64,000 bases of DNA from Peptococcaceae bacterium UBA6116 (GTDB lineage Bacteria; Bacillota; Desulfitobacteriia; Desulfitobacteriales; Syntrophobotulaceae), in assembly GCA_002423425.1 (NCBI GenBank), contig DIWC01000041.1, positions 1 to 64,000 of the forward strand, read 5' to 3'. This document shows positions 33,147 through 42,214 of this stretch, piece by piece. A model generated the notes under the pieces. That model worked only from the letters and a program-made list of their open reading frames with translations, made no database searches and was not told the origin of the DNA. The position numbers and the translations under genes were made by a program. Every line of letters begins with the position of its first letter. Positions within the stretch are counted from its first letter, which is position 1.

Positions 33147-35627
33147 ATGGGGAAAAAAATTGTGATTGTCGGCGGAGTAGCAGGCGGAGCGACTGCGGCT
33201 GCCCGGTTAAGAAGACTGGATGAAGAATCGAAAATTATTATGCTGGAAAGAGGGGAACACATTTCCTTTGCCAACTGCGGACTTCCCTATTATGTTGGCG
33301 GGACTATCAAAAGCCAGGATAAATTATTGGTGCAGACCGTAAAAGGGATGGAAGATAGGTTTAACCTCGATATCAGGATAAAAAATGAGGTTATTGGAAT
33401 CAACCGGGCGGCTAAAATCATTGATATTAAGAACTTAGGTACCGATGAGACTTATCAAGAGGGCTATGACTATCTGATTCTTTCTCCGGGAGCAGGTCCA
33501 ATTATTCCTAATATTGAAGGTATTGCCGATAATCCTAAAGTTTTTACTTTAAGGACAATTCCCAATGCCGGAGCAATTGTAAACTATATTGATAAAAATA
33601 ATCCTAAAACGGCAGTGGTCGTTGGCGGAGGATTTATCGGCTTAGAGATGGCAGAAAACCTACGGGAGAGAAACCTGAATGTAGTGCTGGTTGAAGCACT
33701 GAATCAAGTGCAGCCGTCAATTGATTACGAAATGGCATGCATTGTTCATTCCCATTTAAGGGACAAAGGGGTAAAACTGATACTTGAAGATAGTGTTACC
33801 AAGCTCGATGGATCGAATGTAATTTTGAAAAGCGGCCAGGTAATTGAAAGCGACATGGTAATTATGGCCATTGGAGTCCGTCCCGAAAATGCTCTGGCTG
33901 TCCAAACTGGTCTCGAAATTGGAGAAAAGGGTGCAATCAGGGTCAATGAATATCTTCAGACTAATGATGAAAACATTTATGCTATCGGAGATGCTATTGA
34001 AGTCAAAAATTATATCAACGGGAGTCCTGCTCATATTCCTTTGGCTTGGCCTGCCAACAGGCAGGGCAGAATGGTTGCGGACAATATTTATGGGGCAGGA
34101 AAAACTTACAGGGGTACGCTCGGAACTTCCGTGGTCAAAGTATTTGATCTTACCGTGTCTTCGACTGGAATGAACGAGAAGCTCATTAAACGACAGGGTA
34201 TAGAATATAAGGTTATTCATATTCATCCGAACTCTCATGCGGGATACTATCCCGGGGCCTTTCCGCTTGATATGAAAATGATCTTTCAGGAAGATGGCAA
34301 AATACTCGGGGCGCAGGCTGTAGGACATAAAGGAGTCGAAAAAAGGATTGATGTAATTGCCACGGCGATTAAAGGTAACTTGAACGTTTATGACCTTCAG
34401 GATCTGGAATTGGCTTATGCTCCTCCGTATTCTTCAGGAAAAGATCCGGTCAATATGCTCGGGTATGCGGCTTCGAATATCCTAGAAAAGAAGCTTGAGA
34501 TAGTTCAATATTATGAGATTGACGAGATAGTTGCAGCAGGGAACATTTTGGTCGATGTAAGTGAACCAGAAGAATTTGAATTTGCAAAAATCAAGGGTTC
34601 CATCAATATTCCACTCCACCAACTGCGCAGCAGACTTGAAGAATTACCTAAAGACAGAACAATTTATCTTACCTGTCGGATTGGGTTAAAAAGCTATATT
34701 GCCTCAAGAATGCTAGAACAGCACGGATTTAAACCGATCAGCGTCGACGGAGGGTACAGGACGTATTCCAGTGTATATTCCAACTCGGAGAAAAAAAATT
34801 CTGAGCTTAACCGACAGGTAGATGATACCGGCAACGCAATAATAGGGATAGCCATAGCAAAAAAAACCACAGACGAAATAATCCCGGATAAAAAAATAGA
34901 TGCTACCTGTATGCAATGCCCCGGTCCAATCAAACTTGTTTACGAAAATATGAAACTTATGGAAGAAGGCCAAATTTTAGAAGTTACGGTTACCGACCCC
35001 GGCTTTACTAGAGATGTTGAAGCTTGGAGCTTGAGAACTGCTAATACTTTGCTCAAAACTGAGTCGGGTAGTGATCGGTTTAGAGCATATATCCAGAAAG
35101 GGAGAAAGGCGGAAGTAACAATGGAACAGCAAGATAACGCTTACTTGATAGCTAAACCTAAAGGAGCGACTTTGGTAGTATTTGATCAAGACATGGATAA
35201 AGCATTAGCTTCATTCATTATTGCAACCGGTGCTGCATCCATGGGAAAACAAGTGACGATGTTTTTTACCTTCTGGGGATTGAATATCCTTAGGCATGAT
35301 AATGCGGCTGCCGTAAATAAAGACTCGATGGAAAAGGCTTTTGGCATAATGATGCCCCGCGGCCCAAAAAAACTGCCGATTTCCAACATGAATATAGGCG
35401 GAATGGGAGCATGGATGATGAAAAAAGTCATGAAAAAGAAAAATGTTGAAAGTCTCGAATCTCTCATAAAAAATGCCATGAACATTGGAGTGAAAATTGT
35501 AGCCTGTTCTATGTCCATGGATGTCATGGGAATTAAGAAAGAAGAGTTAATTGATGGTGTGGAAATAGGGGGAGTAGCTACCTATCTAGGAGAAACGGAA
35601 GATTCCAATCTCAACCTGTTTATCTAA
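33147..35627 (+). CDS. CoA-disulfide/persulfide reductase with rhodanese-TusA-DsrE
   Basis: 826-residue fusion. 1-320: FAD/NAD pyridine nucleotide-disulfide oxidoreductase with IVGGVAGGATAAARLRRL and the redox Cys in SFANCGLPYYVGG. About 330-445: dimerisation domain. About 460-545: rhodanese with catalytic Cys in LTCRIGLKSY. About 600-670: TusA-like domain with DATCMQCPGPIKLV. About 680-826: DsrE-like domain. Related enzymes reduce CoA-disulfide, CoA-persulfide or polysulfide with NADH; the extra domains would deliver and shuttle sulfane sulfur. Known shorter relatives include NADH-dependent persulfide reductase and CoADR-rhodanese fusions. It is controlled by the adjacent ArsR regulator. Useful to an organism exposed to elemental sulfur or polysulfide. 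Start ATG, with AAAGGAATG upstream. Confidence 0.88.
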   Translation: MGKKIVIVGGVAGGATAAARLRRLDEESKIIMLERGEHISFANCGLPYYVGGTIKSQDKLLVQTVKGMEDRFNLDIRIKNEVIGINRAAKIIDIKNLGTDETYQEGYDYLILSPGAGPIIPNIEGIADNPKVFTLRTIPNAGAIVNYIDKNNPKTAVVVGGGFIGLEMAENLRERNLNVVLVEALNQVQPSIDYEMACIVHSHLRDKGVKLILEDSVTKLDGSNVILKSGQVIESDMVIMAIGVRPENALAVQTGLEIGEKGAIRVNEYLQTNDENIYAIGDAIEVKNYINGSPAHIPLAWPANRQGRMVADNIYGAGKTYRGTLGTSVVKVFDLTVSSTGMNEKLIKRQGIEYKVIHIHPNSHAGYYPGAFPLDMKMIFQEDGKILGAQAVGHKGVEKRIDVIATAIKGNLNVYDLQDLELAYAPPYSSGKDPVNMLGYAASNILEKKLEIVQYYEIDEIVAAGNILVDVSEPEEFEFAKIKGSINIPLHQLRSRLEELPKDRTIYLTCRIGLKSYIASRMLEQHGFKPISVDGGYRTYSSVYSNSEKKNSELNRQVDDTGNAIIGIAIAKKTTDEIIPDKKIDATCMQCPGPIKLVYENMKLMEEGQILEVTVTDPGFTRDVEAWSLRTANTLLKTESGSDRFRAYIQKGRKAEVTMEQQDNAYLIAKPKGATLVVFDQDMDKALASFIIATGAASMGKQVTMFFTFWGLNILRHDNAAAVNKDSMEKAFGIMMPRGPKKLPISNMNIGGMGAWMMKKVMKKKNVESLESLIKNAMNIGVKIVACSMSMDVMGIKKEELIDGVEIGGVATYLGETEDSNLNLFI

Positions 35628-35991
35628 TTTCATGGTTATTTTACTTGTTTCCTGAATCCGTGATAAGTATATAATCTTAAGAAATAATCCTGCTCTTTGC
35701 AGGCTTTAAATGCAATTCATCCGGGAATGTCTGCGGGGCACAATACCACTCTTCGGCAATTGGGGCTGTGCTTTCCAAACCGTAATCGGTATCGTCGTGC
35801 ATGATGAACTAATTTTGCGGCCAGGGTAAGGATGTTTTGAATGAAATATATAAAAGATATCCATGATCCAATTACCAGGAACATAATTGAACAAAGCTTA
35901 ATAAATATTAATACTCCCGAAGAATGGGAGAATATAACTTGATAAGTTGAAAAAGAAAACAAGTGAATAAAATTTGAAGGGTGGATTATAT
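35628..35991 (+). other. Intergenic region with short ORF scraps
   Basis: A 364-base stretch before the PII gene. It holds a 33-codon frame at 35841-35942 starting MKYIKDIHDPITRNIIEQ without a good RBS. An in-frame piece upstream reads ALNAIHPGMSAGHNTTLRQ, which I do not recognise. Both could be remnants of a degraded gene. No RNA motif was seen. Confidence 0.4.
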
Positions 35992-36327
35992 ATGAAGAAA
36001 ATTGAAGCTGTTATTCGCATCAATAAGATTGATCAAGTGGAAAAAGCACTTAGCAAGCTAGGAGTAAACGGCATAACTGTTTCCCAAGTCCTCGGTTGGG
36101 GAAGGCAAAAAGGTAATATGACAGAGGTCTACAGAGGGACTGAAGTCGAGGTAAGGCTATTGCCTAAAGCCAAAATCGAAATCATTATTAATGATTCGGA
36201 GTGCGATCAGGTCAAAGAAGTTATAAGACAAAATGCCTTGACCGACAAGATTGGTGATGGGGTCATCTGGGTAACCTCTGTAGAAGATTTCTTGCGGATT
36301 CGGACCGGGGAAAATACACTCGGTTGA
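35992..36327 (+). CDS. PII-family signal protein (nitrogen regulator)
   Basis: 112 residues from ATG 35992, after AAGGGTGG; the frame extends upstream to 35974. MKKIEAVIRINKIDQVEKAL, GWGRQKGNMTEVYRGTEVEV in the T-loop and the C-terminal IRTGEN are PII hallmarks. In GlnB the T-loop reads YRGAEY with uridylylated Tyr51; here it reads YRGTEV, so that tyrosine is absent, and the loop must be regulated by ligands alone or differently. No amtB, glnA or nif gene is adjacent, so the target is unknown. Confidence 0.85.
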   Translation: MKKIEAVIRINKIDQVEKALSKLGVNGITVSQVLGWGRQKGNMTEVYRGTEVEVRLLPKAKIEIIINDSECDQVKEVIRQNALTDKIGDGVIWVTSVEDFLRIRTGENTLG

Positions 36328-36469
36328 TTTTACACAAGAGTTTTTTAACAAAATAACAAGAAACTTGAATATAAAAGGAAAAAAAAGGTTACTATATTAT
36401 TGCCTGTATAAGTTGACAAGAATATAAGCAATAGTAAGAAATCAGAAGCAGTATGATTATAATTGGGGA

Positions 36470-36498
36470 TAGTTATGCCTGGATAGGGTTGCATAACT
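36470..36498. repeat. 8-bp inverted repeat AGTTATGC/GCATAACT
   Basis: AGTTATGC and GCATAACT flank a 12-base loop just upstream of the groES promoter; the right arm overlaps the candidate -35. Function unknown. Confidence 0.5.
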
Positions 36499-36517
36499 TC
36501 GAGTCCTTGCGTATTAT
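36489..36517 (+). promoter_or_regulatory. Sigma-A promoter of groESL
   Basis: TTGCAT (36489-36494) and TATTAT (36512-36517) at 17 bp, immediately upstream of the CIRCE operator. Confidence 0.65.
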
Positions 36518-36529
36518 TATACCTAGATA

Positions 36530-36556
36530 TTAGCACTCATCTTAAATGAGTGCTAA
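36530..36556. promoter_or_regulatory. CIRCE operator (HrcA-binding site)
   Basis: TTAGCACTC, nine bases, GAGTGCTAA: a perfect CIRCE element. It controls groESL by the HrcA repressor, whose gene is not in this window. Confidence 0.97.
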
Positions 36557-36595
36557 CAATAAAGTGAATTGAGGTTTCAAGGAGGGAAATCATTT

Positions 36596-36880
36596 ATGAA
36601 ACTAAAACCGTTAGCTGACAGGGTGATCATCAAAGCAATTCCATCAGAAGAAAAGACGAAAAGCGGAATAATTATGCCGGACACAGCTAAGGAAAAGCCC
36701 CAAGAAGGAGAAATAGTGGCAGTGGGTCCTGGCAAGATGGAGAAAGACCAAAGGATTCCTATGGAAGTAAAAGTTGGTGATCGTGTTATTTATTCCAAGT
36801 ATGCCGGTACGGAAGTAAAATATGACGGTAACGAGTACTTAATCTTGAAAGAATCAGATATTCAAGCAATTATCGCTTAA
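36596..36880 (+). CDS. groES: Co-chaperonin GroES
   Basis: 94 residues from ATG 36596 with AAGGAGGG upstream; the longer frame from 36569 starts in the leader. MKLKPLADRVIIKAIPSEEK, SGIIMPDTAKEKPQEGEIV and YAGTEVKYDGNEYLILKE are typical. Caps the GroEL ring. Heat regulated through CIRCE. Confidence 0.97.
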   Translation: MKLKPLADRVIIKAIPSEEKTKSGIIMPDTAKEKPQEGEIVAVGPGKMEKDQRIPMEVKVGDRVIYSKYAGTEVKYDGNEYLILKESDIQAIIA

Positions 36881-36934
36881 TAGAAGCTGAAAATATCTGA
36901 ACCTCACAAAAGGTAAATAAGGAGGAAATATTCT

Positions 36935-38581
36935 GTGGCGAAACAAATTATTTTCAATGAAGAAGCCCGTCATTCGTTAGAACGTGGCGTCAATAAACTT
37001 GCGGAGGCTGTCCGCATAACCCTTGGACCTAAAGGTCGCAATGTTGTCTTAGACAAAAAATTTGGTTCTCCTCTAATAACTAACGATGGTGTGACAATTG
37101 CGCGTGATATCGAATTAGAAGATCCATTTGAAAACATGGGTGCTCAACTGGTTAAAGAAGTAGCAACGAAGACGAATGATGTTGCCGGTGATGGTACCAC
37201 CACCGCTACCGTATTAGCCCAGGCAATTATCAGGGAAGGCTTGAAGAACGTTGCTGCGGGTGCTAATCCGATGGAGATTAAACGTGGTATTGAAAAGGCT
37301 GTGGAAGCTGTTGTCGCCGATATTAAAGCTAATGCCAAAACCATAGAAAGTAAAGATGCTATTGCCCAGGTTGCCTCAATTTCTGCCAGTGACACCACTA
37401 TTGGCGAACTTATTGCCGAAGCCATGGAAAAGGTCGGTAAAGATGGCGTCATTACAGTTGAAGAAGCTAAAGGCATGACGACGGAACTTGAAGTTGTCGA
37501 GGGTATGCAATTTGATCGTGGTTACGTTTCCGCCTATATGATTACCGATACCGATAAAATGGAAGCAATACTTAATGATCCGGTTGTCCTTATTACCGAT
37601 AAAAAGATCGGTTCAATCCAGGATATCCTACCGGTACTGGAGAAAGTAGTTCAATCCGGCAAACCCCTTCTTATAATTGCCGAAGACTTGGAAGGCGAAG
37701 CCCTGGCGACGATAGTGCTAAATAAACTTCGTGGAACCTTTACTGCTGTAGCGGTTAAAGCTCCGGGCTTTGGCGACCGCCGTAAGGCAATGCTTGAAGA
37801 TATCGCAGTTCTCACTGGCGGACAGGTTATCACCGAAGAACTCGGTCTTAAACTTGAAAATACAACCTTGGATATGCTCGGACACTGCCGTCAGGTTAGA
37901 GTGACGAAAGAAGAAACGACGATTGTTGATGGAGCCGGTAACACAAGTGATATTTCCGGCCGTGTTGAATCTATCAAAAAGATGGTTGAAGAGACCACTT
38001 CCGATTTTGACCGGGAGAAACTGCAGGAACGTCTGGCCAAATTATCTGGTGGAGTCGCTGTAATTCAAGTTGGAGCAGCAACTGAAACCGAAATGAAAGA
38101 AAAGAAACTCCGTATTGAGGATGCTTTGGCAGCTACTAGAGCAGCAGTCGAAGAAGGGATCGTAGCCGGTGGAGGCACCGCTTTCATTGACGCTATCGTT
38201 GCTCTTGATAAACTCAATCTTTCCGGTGACCAGAGAACTGGTATGGAAATTGTCCGTCGTGCTATGGAAGAACCAGTCCGTCAAATTGCTAACAATGCAG
38301 GCATGGAAGGTTCAGTCGTGGTAGAAAAAGTTCGTAACAGCGGCAGTAGAGGAATAGGGTTCAATGCCATGACCGAAAAATATGAAGATATGATTTCTGC
38401 CGGAATCGTAGATCCTGCTAAAGTTACGCGCTCAGCTTTACAGAATGCAGCTTCTATTTCAGCGATGCTTCTGACCACAGAGTGCCTGATAGTTGACCTG
38501 CCGGAAAAAGATAATGCTGCTGCAGGCATGGGTGGCATGGGCGGTATGGGCGGCATGGGCGGTATGGGCGGAATGATGTAA
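36935..38581 (+). CDS. groEL: Chaperonin GroEL
   Basis: 548 residues, GTG start with AAGGAGG. ATPase motifs LGPKGRNVVLDKKFGSP, AGDGTTTATVLAQAI and GGGTAFIDAIVA are present. The C-terminal tail ends in repeated GGM triplets, as in other GroELs. It follows groES by 54 bases in one transcript and ends at a strong terminator. Confidence 0.98.
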   Translation: MAKQIIFNEEARHSLERGVNKLAEAVRITLGPKGRNVVLDKKFGSPLITNDGVTIARDIELEDPFENMGAQLVKEVATKTNDVAGDGTTTATVLAQAIIREGLKNVAAGANPMEIKRGIEKAVEAVVADIKANAKTIESKDAIAQVASISASDTTIGELIAEAMEKVGKDGVITVEEAKGMTTELEVVEGMQFDRGYVSAYMITDTDKMEAILNDPVVLITDKKIGSIQDILPVLEKVVQSGKPLLIIAEDLEGEALATIVLNKLRGTFTAVAVKAPGFGDRRKAMLEDIAVLTGGQVITEELGLKLENTTLDMLGHCRQVRVTKEETTIVDGAGNTSDISGRVESIKKMVEETTSDFDREKLQERLAKLSGGVAVIQVGAATETEMKEKKLRIEDALAATRAAVEEGIVAGGGTAFIDAIVALDKLNLSGDQRTGMEIVRRAMEEPVRQIANNAGMEGSVVVEKVRNSGSRGIGFNAMTEKYEDMISAGIVDPAKVTRSALQNAASISAMLLTTECLIVDLPEKDNAAAGMGGMGGMGGMGGMGGMM

Positions 38582-38645
38582 GATTTGCCCCAGAAGCCTT
38601 GGCACACCGATAAAGCAAAAGAACAGTTAGCCAGTACACAACAGC

Positions 38646-38674
38646 AAAGCCCGGGGTTTCCGGGCTTTTTTTTT
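38646..38674 (+). terminator. Terminator of groESL
   Basis: AAGCCCGG, a short loop, CCGGGCTT and nine T residues. Confidence 0.9.
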
Positions 38675-39096
38675 GCGTTTTGCCTGATCCGTGGGGGTTT
38701 CTCGGACTGGAAGAACAAAGACCAAATGTGTTTAATAACTCCAACTAGTGTACTCAAAAGAGCTATTATTATAATCTTTGTAACCATAGTTATCCAAACT
38801 AATGGGTTATGGAGGGGAATGGAACATATGATTTCCAATTAATGGTATTACCTGTGAGTGTAACTTCATGGGTTGCCGAAACAAAAGTGACCAGAGACGG
38901 TAAAGCTGCAGGTGTTGGCTCTATTGTCTCCCTTCCCTAAATTGGGTTTGGATATCGATTAGGCTTGTACAGGCTCGTACAATAGAGGATATTCTAAGAG
39001 CATAAAAGAGGTTACGGTTATCAACAGGATTTTCCAGTAATAGCTATGCTTAGATAGTCATACTATTAGGTAAGAACTCCGCCAGGAGGGCAAGGT
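38675..39096 (+). other. Intergenic region, mostly unexplained
   Basis: 422 bases between the groEL terminator and the next gene. A 32-codon frame at 38842-38940 (MVLPVSVTSWVAETKVTRDG) has no RBS directly upstream and is not a family I can name; it could be a gene remnant. GGAGGGG at about 38810 precedes only an eight-codon frame. No RNA or repeat recognised. Confidence 0.4.
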
Positions 39097-39765
39097 ATGA
39101 AAAAGAAAATAATTTTAGGGTCTGTAATTTTGGTTTTCTTGCTGTCAGCAGGCGGAATATTTACATCCCTGCGGCAACCTGATCCTCAGAAAATGGTTTT
39201 ATTAGGGTTGGAAAACATTAAAAAGGCGAATACTTTTGCCTACAGTATCACCCAGCAACAGCAGGTTGAGGGTCAGAACCGCCTCGTGACCAGAATTAAT
39301 GGGTATAAAAGCGGTGAAAACATTCATCTTCAAGGGCAACTGGCAGGCAGCGAAGTGGAAATGATCAAAATTAAAGACACTCTTTATAACAAAGACCCAT
39401 TTAGTAAAGAATGGATTAAATTCAGTGACATTACAGTTGCTCAAAGAGTTTTCCTGGTGGAAATTGATCCCTTGGCAACATTACAGCTTAAAGATATTGG
39501 GGAGGTGGTGCTTAGAGGAAATGAGGAATTTAATCAAAACAAGTGTTGGGTATATACCTTAAAACCAAGTGTTCAAAATCAAATTATTGAAAGATTTTGG
39601 TCTGACTTCGAATACACCCTGTTTATCCCAAAGGCCACCAAGACTGTAGCCAAAGCAGAGGTGACAGCAAAAAATAAAGAGACAGGGGAAGCCATGACCA
39701 TCACCCTGGAGTTCAAGGATATCGGCAGAAAAATATCTATTCAGCCGCCGGGAACTGTCAAGTAG
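39097..39765 (+). CDS. Membrane-anchored LolA/LppX-like extracytoplasmic protein
   Basis: 222 residues. A basic N-terminus and one hydrophobic segment (IILGSVILVFLLSAGG) form a signal anchor without a lipobox cysteine. The rest is a beta-rich soluble domain with alternating hydrophobic strands, like the cup-shaped LolA/LppX/DUF6612 proteins, which may bind lipids; I see no catalytic motif. RBS CAGGAGGG. It is followed by a terminator and is likely monocistronic. Confidence 0.6.
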   Translation: MKKKIILGSVILVFLLSAGGIFTSLRQPDPQKMVLLGLENIKKANTFAYSITQQQQVEGQNRLVTRINGYKSGENIHLQGQLAGSEVEMIKIKDTLYNKDPFSKEWIKFSDITVAQRVFLVEIDPLATLQLKDIGEVVLRGNEEFNQNKCWVYTLKPSVQNQIIERFWSDFEYTLFIPKATKTVAKAEVTAKNKETGEAMTITLEFKDIGRKISIQPPGTVK

Positions 39766-39773
39766 ACAAAAAA

Positions 39774-39806
39774 ATGGGGAAGGCCATAAAAAAGGTCTTC
39801 CCCAAA
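39774..39806 (+). terminator. Terminator after the LolA-like gene
   Basis: TGGGGAAGGCC pairs with GGTCTTCCCCA (one G-U) around an A-rich loop, followed by a short A/T run. Confidence 0.75.
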
Positions 39807-39955
39807 TTATTTAAGACCCTCCGTTCCCAAATAAAGCTTCGTGGAGACGGTACATATGTTTGAAGATAAGACATATCGTCATCGGAAAAGTTAGAAGCTA
39901 TATAATTTTTATGATATAATGCAGTGGGGAATTTTTTATTTGCGGAGAGAAAATA

Positions 39956-40495
39956 ATGGAGAAAATGATAGCTAAAGTGCTAATAAGCGAGGATACATTA
40001 AAGAAAAGAGTTGCTGAGCTCGGACAGCAAATCACTAATGACTGCCGTGATAAAGACCTCTTGATTATAGGTATTCTTAAAGGGGCTGTACCATTTTTAG
40101 CAGACCTCATACGAGAAATTAAAGTTCCCTTAAGATATGATTTTATGGCTGTTTCCAGTTATGGTAATTCCATGCGGTCTTCCGGAGAGGTACGGATTCT
40201 TAAAGATTTGGATTCCAGTGTGGAAGATAGACATGTTTTGGTTGTTGAGGATATTGTAGATACCGGACTTACATTAAAGTACCTGAAGGAAAATTTGGCC
40301 AGAAGACACCCGTTGAGTCTAAAAATAGTTACTCTCTTGGACAAGCCTGAGCGGAGGGAAGTTGAAATCCATCCTGATTACAACGGTTTTGTCATTCCCA
40401 ATGAGTTTGTAGTAGGGTATGGATTGGATTTTAATGAAATGTACAGGAACCTTCCTTATGTGGGCGTACTTAAGCCGGAGGTTTATCAGAAATAA
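39956..40495 (+). CDS. hpt: Hypoxanthine phosphoribosyltransferase
   Basis: Salvages hypoxanthine and guanine to IMP and GMP with PRPP. 179 residues with the PRPP loop VLVVEDIVDTGLTLKYL, LLIIGILKGAVPFLADLI and DFMAVSSYGNS. ATG 39956 follows GCGGAGAG; another ATG is three codons on. A TATAAT at about 39915 in ATGATATAATGC is the likely -10. guaA follows 23 bases downstream, which groups guanine salvage with GMP synthesis. Confidence 0.95.
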   Translation: MEKMIAKVLISEDTLKKRVAELGQQITNDCRDKDLLIIGILKGAVPFLADLIREIKVPLRYDFMAVSSYGNSMRSSGEVRILKDLDSSVEDRHVLVVEDIVDTGLTLKYLKENLARRHPLSLKIVTLLDKPERREVEIHPDYNGFVIPNEFVVGYGLDFNEMYRNLPYVGVLKPEVYQK

Positions 40496-40518
40496 TTATT
40501 TTGAAAGGATGATCAGCC

Positions 40519-42051
40519 ATGGAAAGGGAACTGGTATTAGTTCTTGATTTTGGCGGCCAATATAACCAGCTTATTGCCCGGAGGGTAAGAGAAGCAAGAG
40601 TTTATTCCGAGATGATTTCATATAAAACTCCAATCGAAAAGATCGAAGCAATGTCGCCAAAGGGAATTATTTTTTCCGGCGGGCCGGCCAGCGTTAACCA
40701 AGAAGGTGCACCTATCGTCGATCCGCGGATTTATACATTAGGTGTTCCTATTTTAGGTATCTGTTACGGAATGCAGCTTATGACCGTTCAACTAGGAGGC
40801 TATGTCGGGAGACCTCTGGCTCATGAATATGGCAAAACGGAAATAATGATTGATGCCAATGAAGGAATTTGGTACGGACTTAAAGGTGTCAGACAGTGCT
40901 GGATGAGTCATGGCGATTCTGTTAAGAAACTGCCTTCGGGGTTTTCTGAGGCCGCCTATACCGGCAATACTCCTGTTGCTGCTATTTATTGCAGGGAGAA
41001 GCACTTTTATGGAGTGCAGTATCATCCTGAAGTTAAGCATACACCTGAAGGACAGGCTATGCTTGAAAACTTTCTTTATAAGGTTTGTGGCTGTAAAGGC
41101 AACTGGACTATGGAATCTTTTATCGAGTCTCAGGTGGATGAGATCAGGAAGAAAGTCGGAAATAAAAAGGTGCTATGTGCTTTGAGCGGTGGAGTGGATT
41201 CTTCCGTAGCCGCTGTTTTGGTGCACAAAGCGGTGGGGGACCAACTAACCTGCATTTATGTTGATCATGGCTTTATGCGCAAGGATGAATCGGCACAGGT
41301 TAAAAAAACCTTTAACGAACAGTTCCACCTTAATCTAGATTTTATTGATGCTGAAGAACGTTTCTTGTCAAAGCTTAAGGGTATAGCCGAGCCCGAACAA
41401 AAAAGAAAGATCATTGGCAACGAATTTATCCGCCTTTTTGAAGATGAAGCCCGAAAACTTGGAGAAATAGATTTTCTGGTTCAAGGGACACTTTATCCTG
41501 ATATTGTAGAGAGCGGAACGGAAACCGCTGAGACCATTAAAACCCATCATAATGTCGGCGGCTTACCGGAAGATATGCAATTTGAGCTGATTGAGCCCTT
41601 AAGAATGCTTTTTAAAGATGAAGTCAGAGAAGTTGGCTTAGAATTAGGGTTACCTGAAGAAATCGTCTGGAGACAGCCATTTCCTGGTCCGGGGCTGGCA
41701 ATCCGTATAATCGGCGATATTACACCTGAAAAACTTGATTTTCTTAGAGAAGCGGACGCTATTGTCAGGGAAGAAATAATTAATGCCGGCCTTCATCGGG
41801 AAGTCTGGCAATATTTTGCAGTGTTACCTTCTATTCACAGCGTAGGGGTTATGGGAGACACCCGTACATACGGCTATCCGGTCATTTTGAGAGCCGTCAC
41901 CAGCGATGATGCCATGACCGCAGACTGGGCTAAATTGCCCTACGAACTGCTGGAACGGATCTCGAATAGGATTGTGAACGAAGTCCGCGGTGTGAACCGT
42001 GTGGTCTATGATATAACCTCTAAGCCTCCGGGAACGATTGAGTGGGAATGA
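40519..42051 (+). CDS. guaA: GMP synthase (glutamine-hydrolysing)
   Basis: Converts XMP to GMP with glutamine and ATP. 510 residues. N-terminal amidotransferase: LVLDFGGQYNQLIARRVRE, nucleophile Cys in LGICYGMQLMTV and His in GVQYHPEVKHTPEG. ATP pyrophosphatase domain: LCALSGGVDSSVAAVLVH. C-terminal dimerisation domain ends with VYDITSKPPGTIEWE. RBS AAAGGATG. Confidence 0.97.
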   Translation: MERELVLVLDFGGQYNQLIARRVREARVYSEMISYKTPIEKIEAMSPKGIIFSGGPASVNQEGAPIVDPRIYTLGVPILGICYGMQLMTVQLGGYVGRPLAHEYGKTEIMIDANEGIWYGLKGVRQCWMSHGDSVKKLPSGFSEAAYTGNTPVAAIYCREKHFYGVQYHPEVKHTPEGQAMLENFLYKVCGCKGNWTMESFIESQVDEIRKKVGNKKVLCALSGGVDSSVAAVLVHKAVGDQLTCIYVDHGFMRKDESAQVKKTFNEQFHLNLDFIDAEERFLSKLKGIAEPEQKRKIIGNEFIRLFEDEARKLGEIDFLVQGTLYPDIVESGTETAETIKTHHNVGGLPEDMQFELIEPLRMLFKDEVREVGLELGLPEEIVWRQPFPGPGLAIRIIGDITPEKLDFLREADAIVREEIINAGLHREVWQYFAVLPSIHSVGVMGDTRTYGYPVILRAVTSDDAMTADWAKLPYELLERISNRIVNEVRGVNRVVYDITSKPPGTIEWE

Positions 42052-42169
42052 AATAAAAAGATCACCTAATCCCTTTATTTAATCTTAAAAATCATCTATT
42101 GCATAGTGTTGCATTCAATATTCCGAATCGCAAAACGGACATTTCGGTGGCATGAATGAATATTATTAA

Positions 42170-42192
42170 AAAATAGCTGCCGCTGCAAGCTT
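42170..42192 (-). terminator. Possible terminator of the TPR-deacetylase gene
   Basis: On the minus strand AGCTTGC, AGC, GGCAGCT form a short stem followed by ATTTTTTAA. One mismatch near the loop. Confidence 0.45.
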
Positions 42193-42214
42193 TCTGGGGG
42201 AAATAGTCTCGTCC

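Noticed and set aside
38510..38581. A tandem repeat at the end of groEL
   Set aside because: It encodes the ordinary GGM C-terminal tail of GroEL.
42121..42165. A zinc-ribbon protein start on the minus strand (MPPKCPFCDSEY)
   Set aside because: Only twelve codons before a stop and no RBS; too short to claim even as a remnant.
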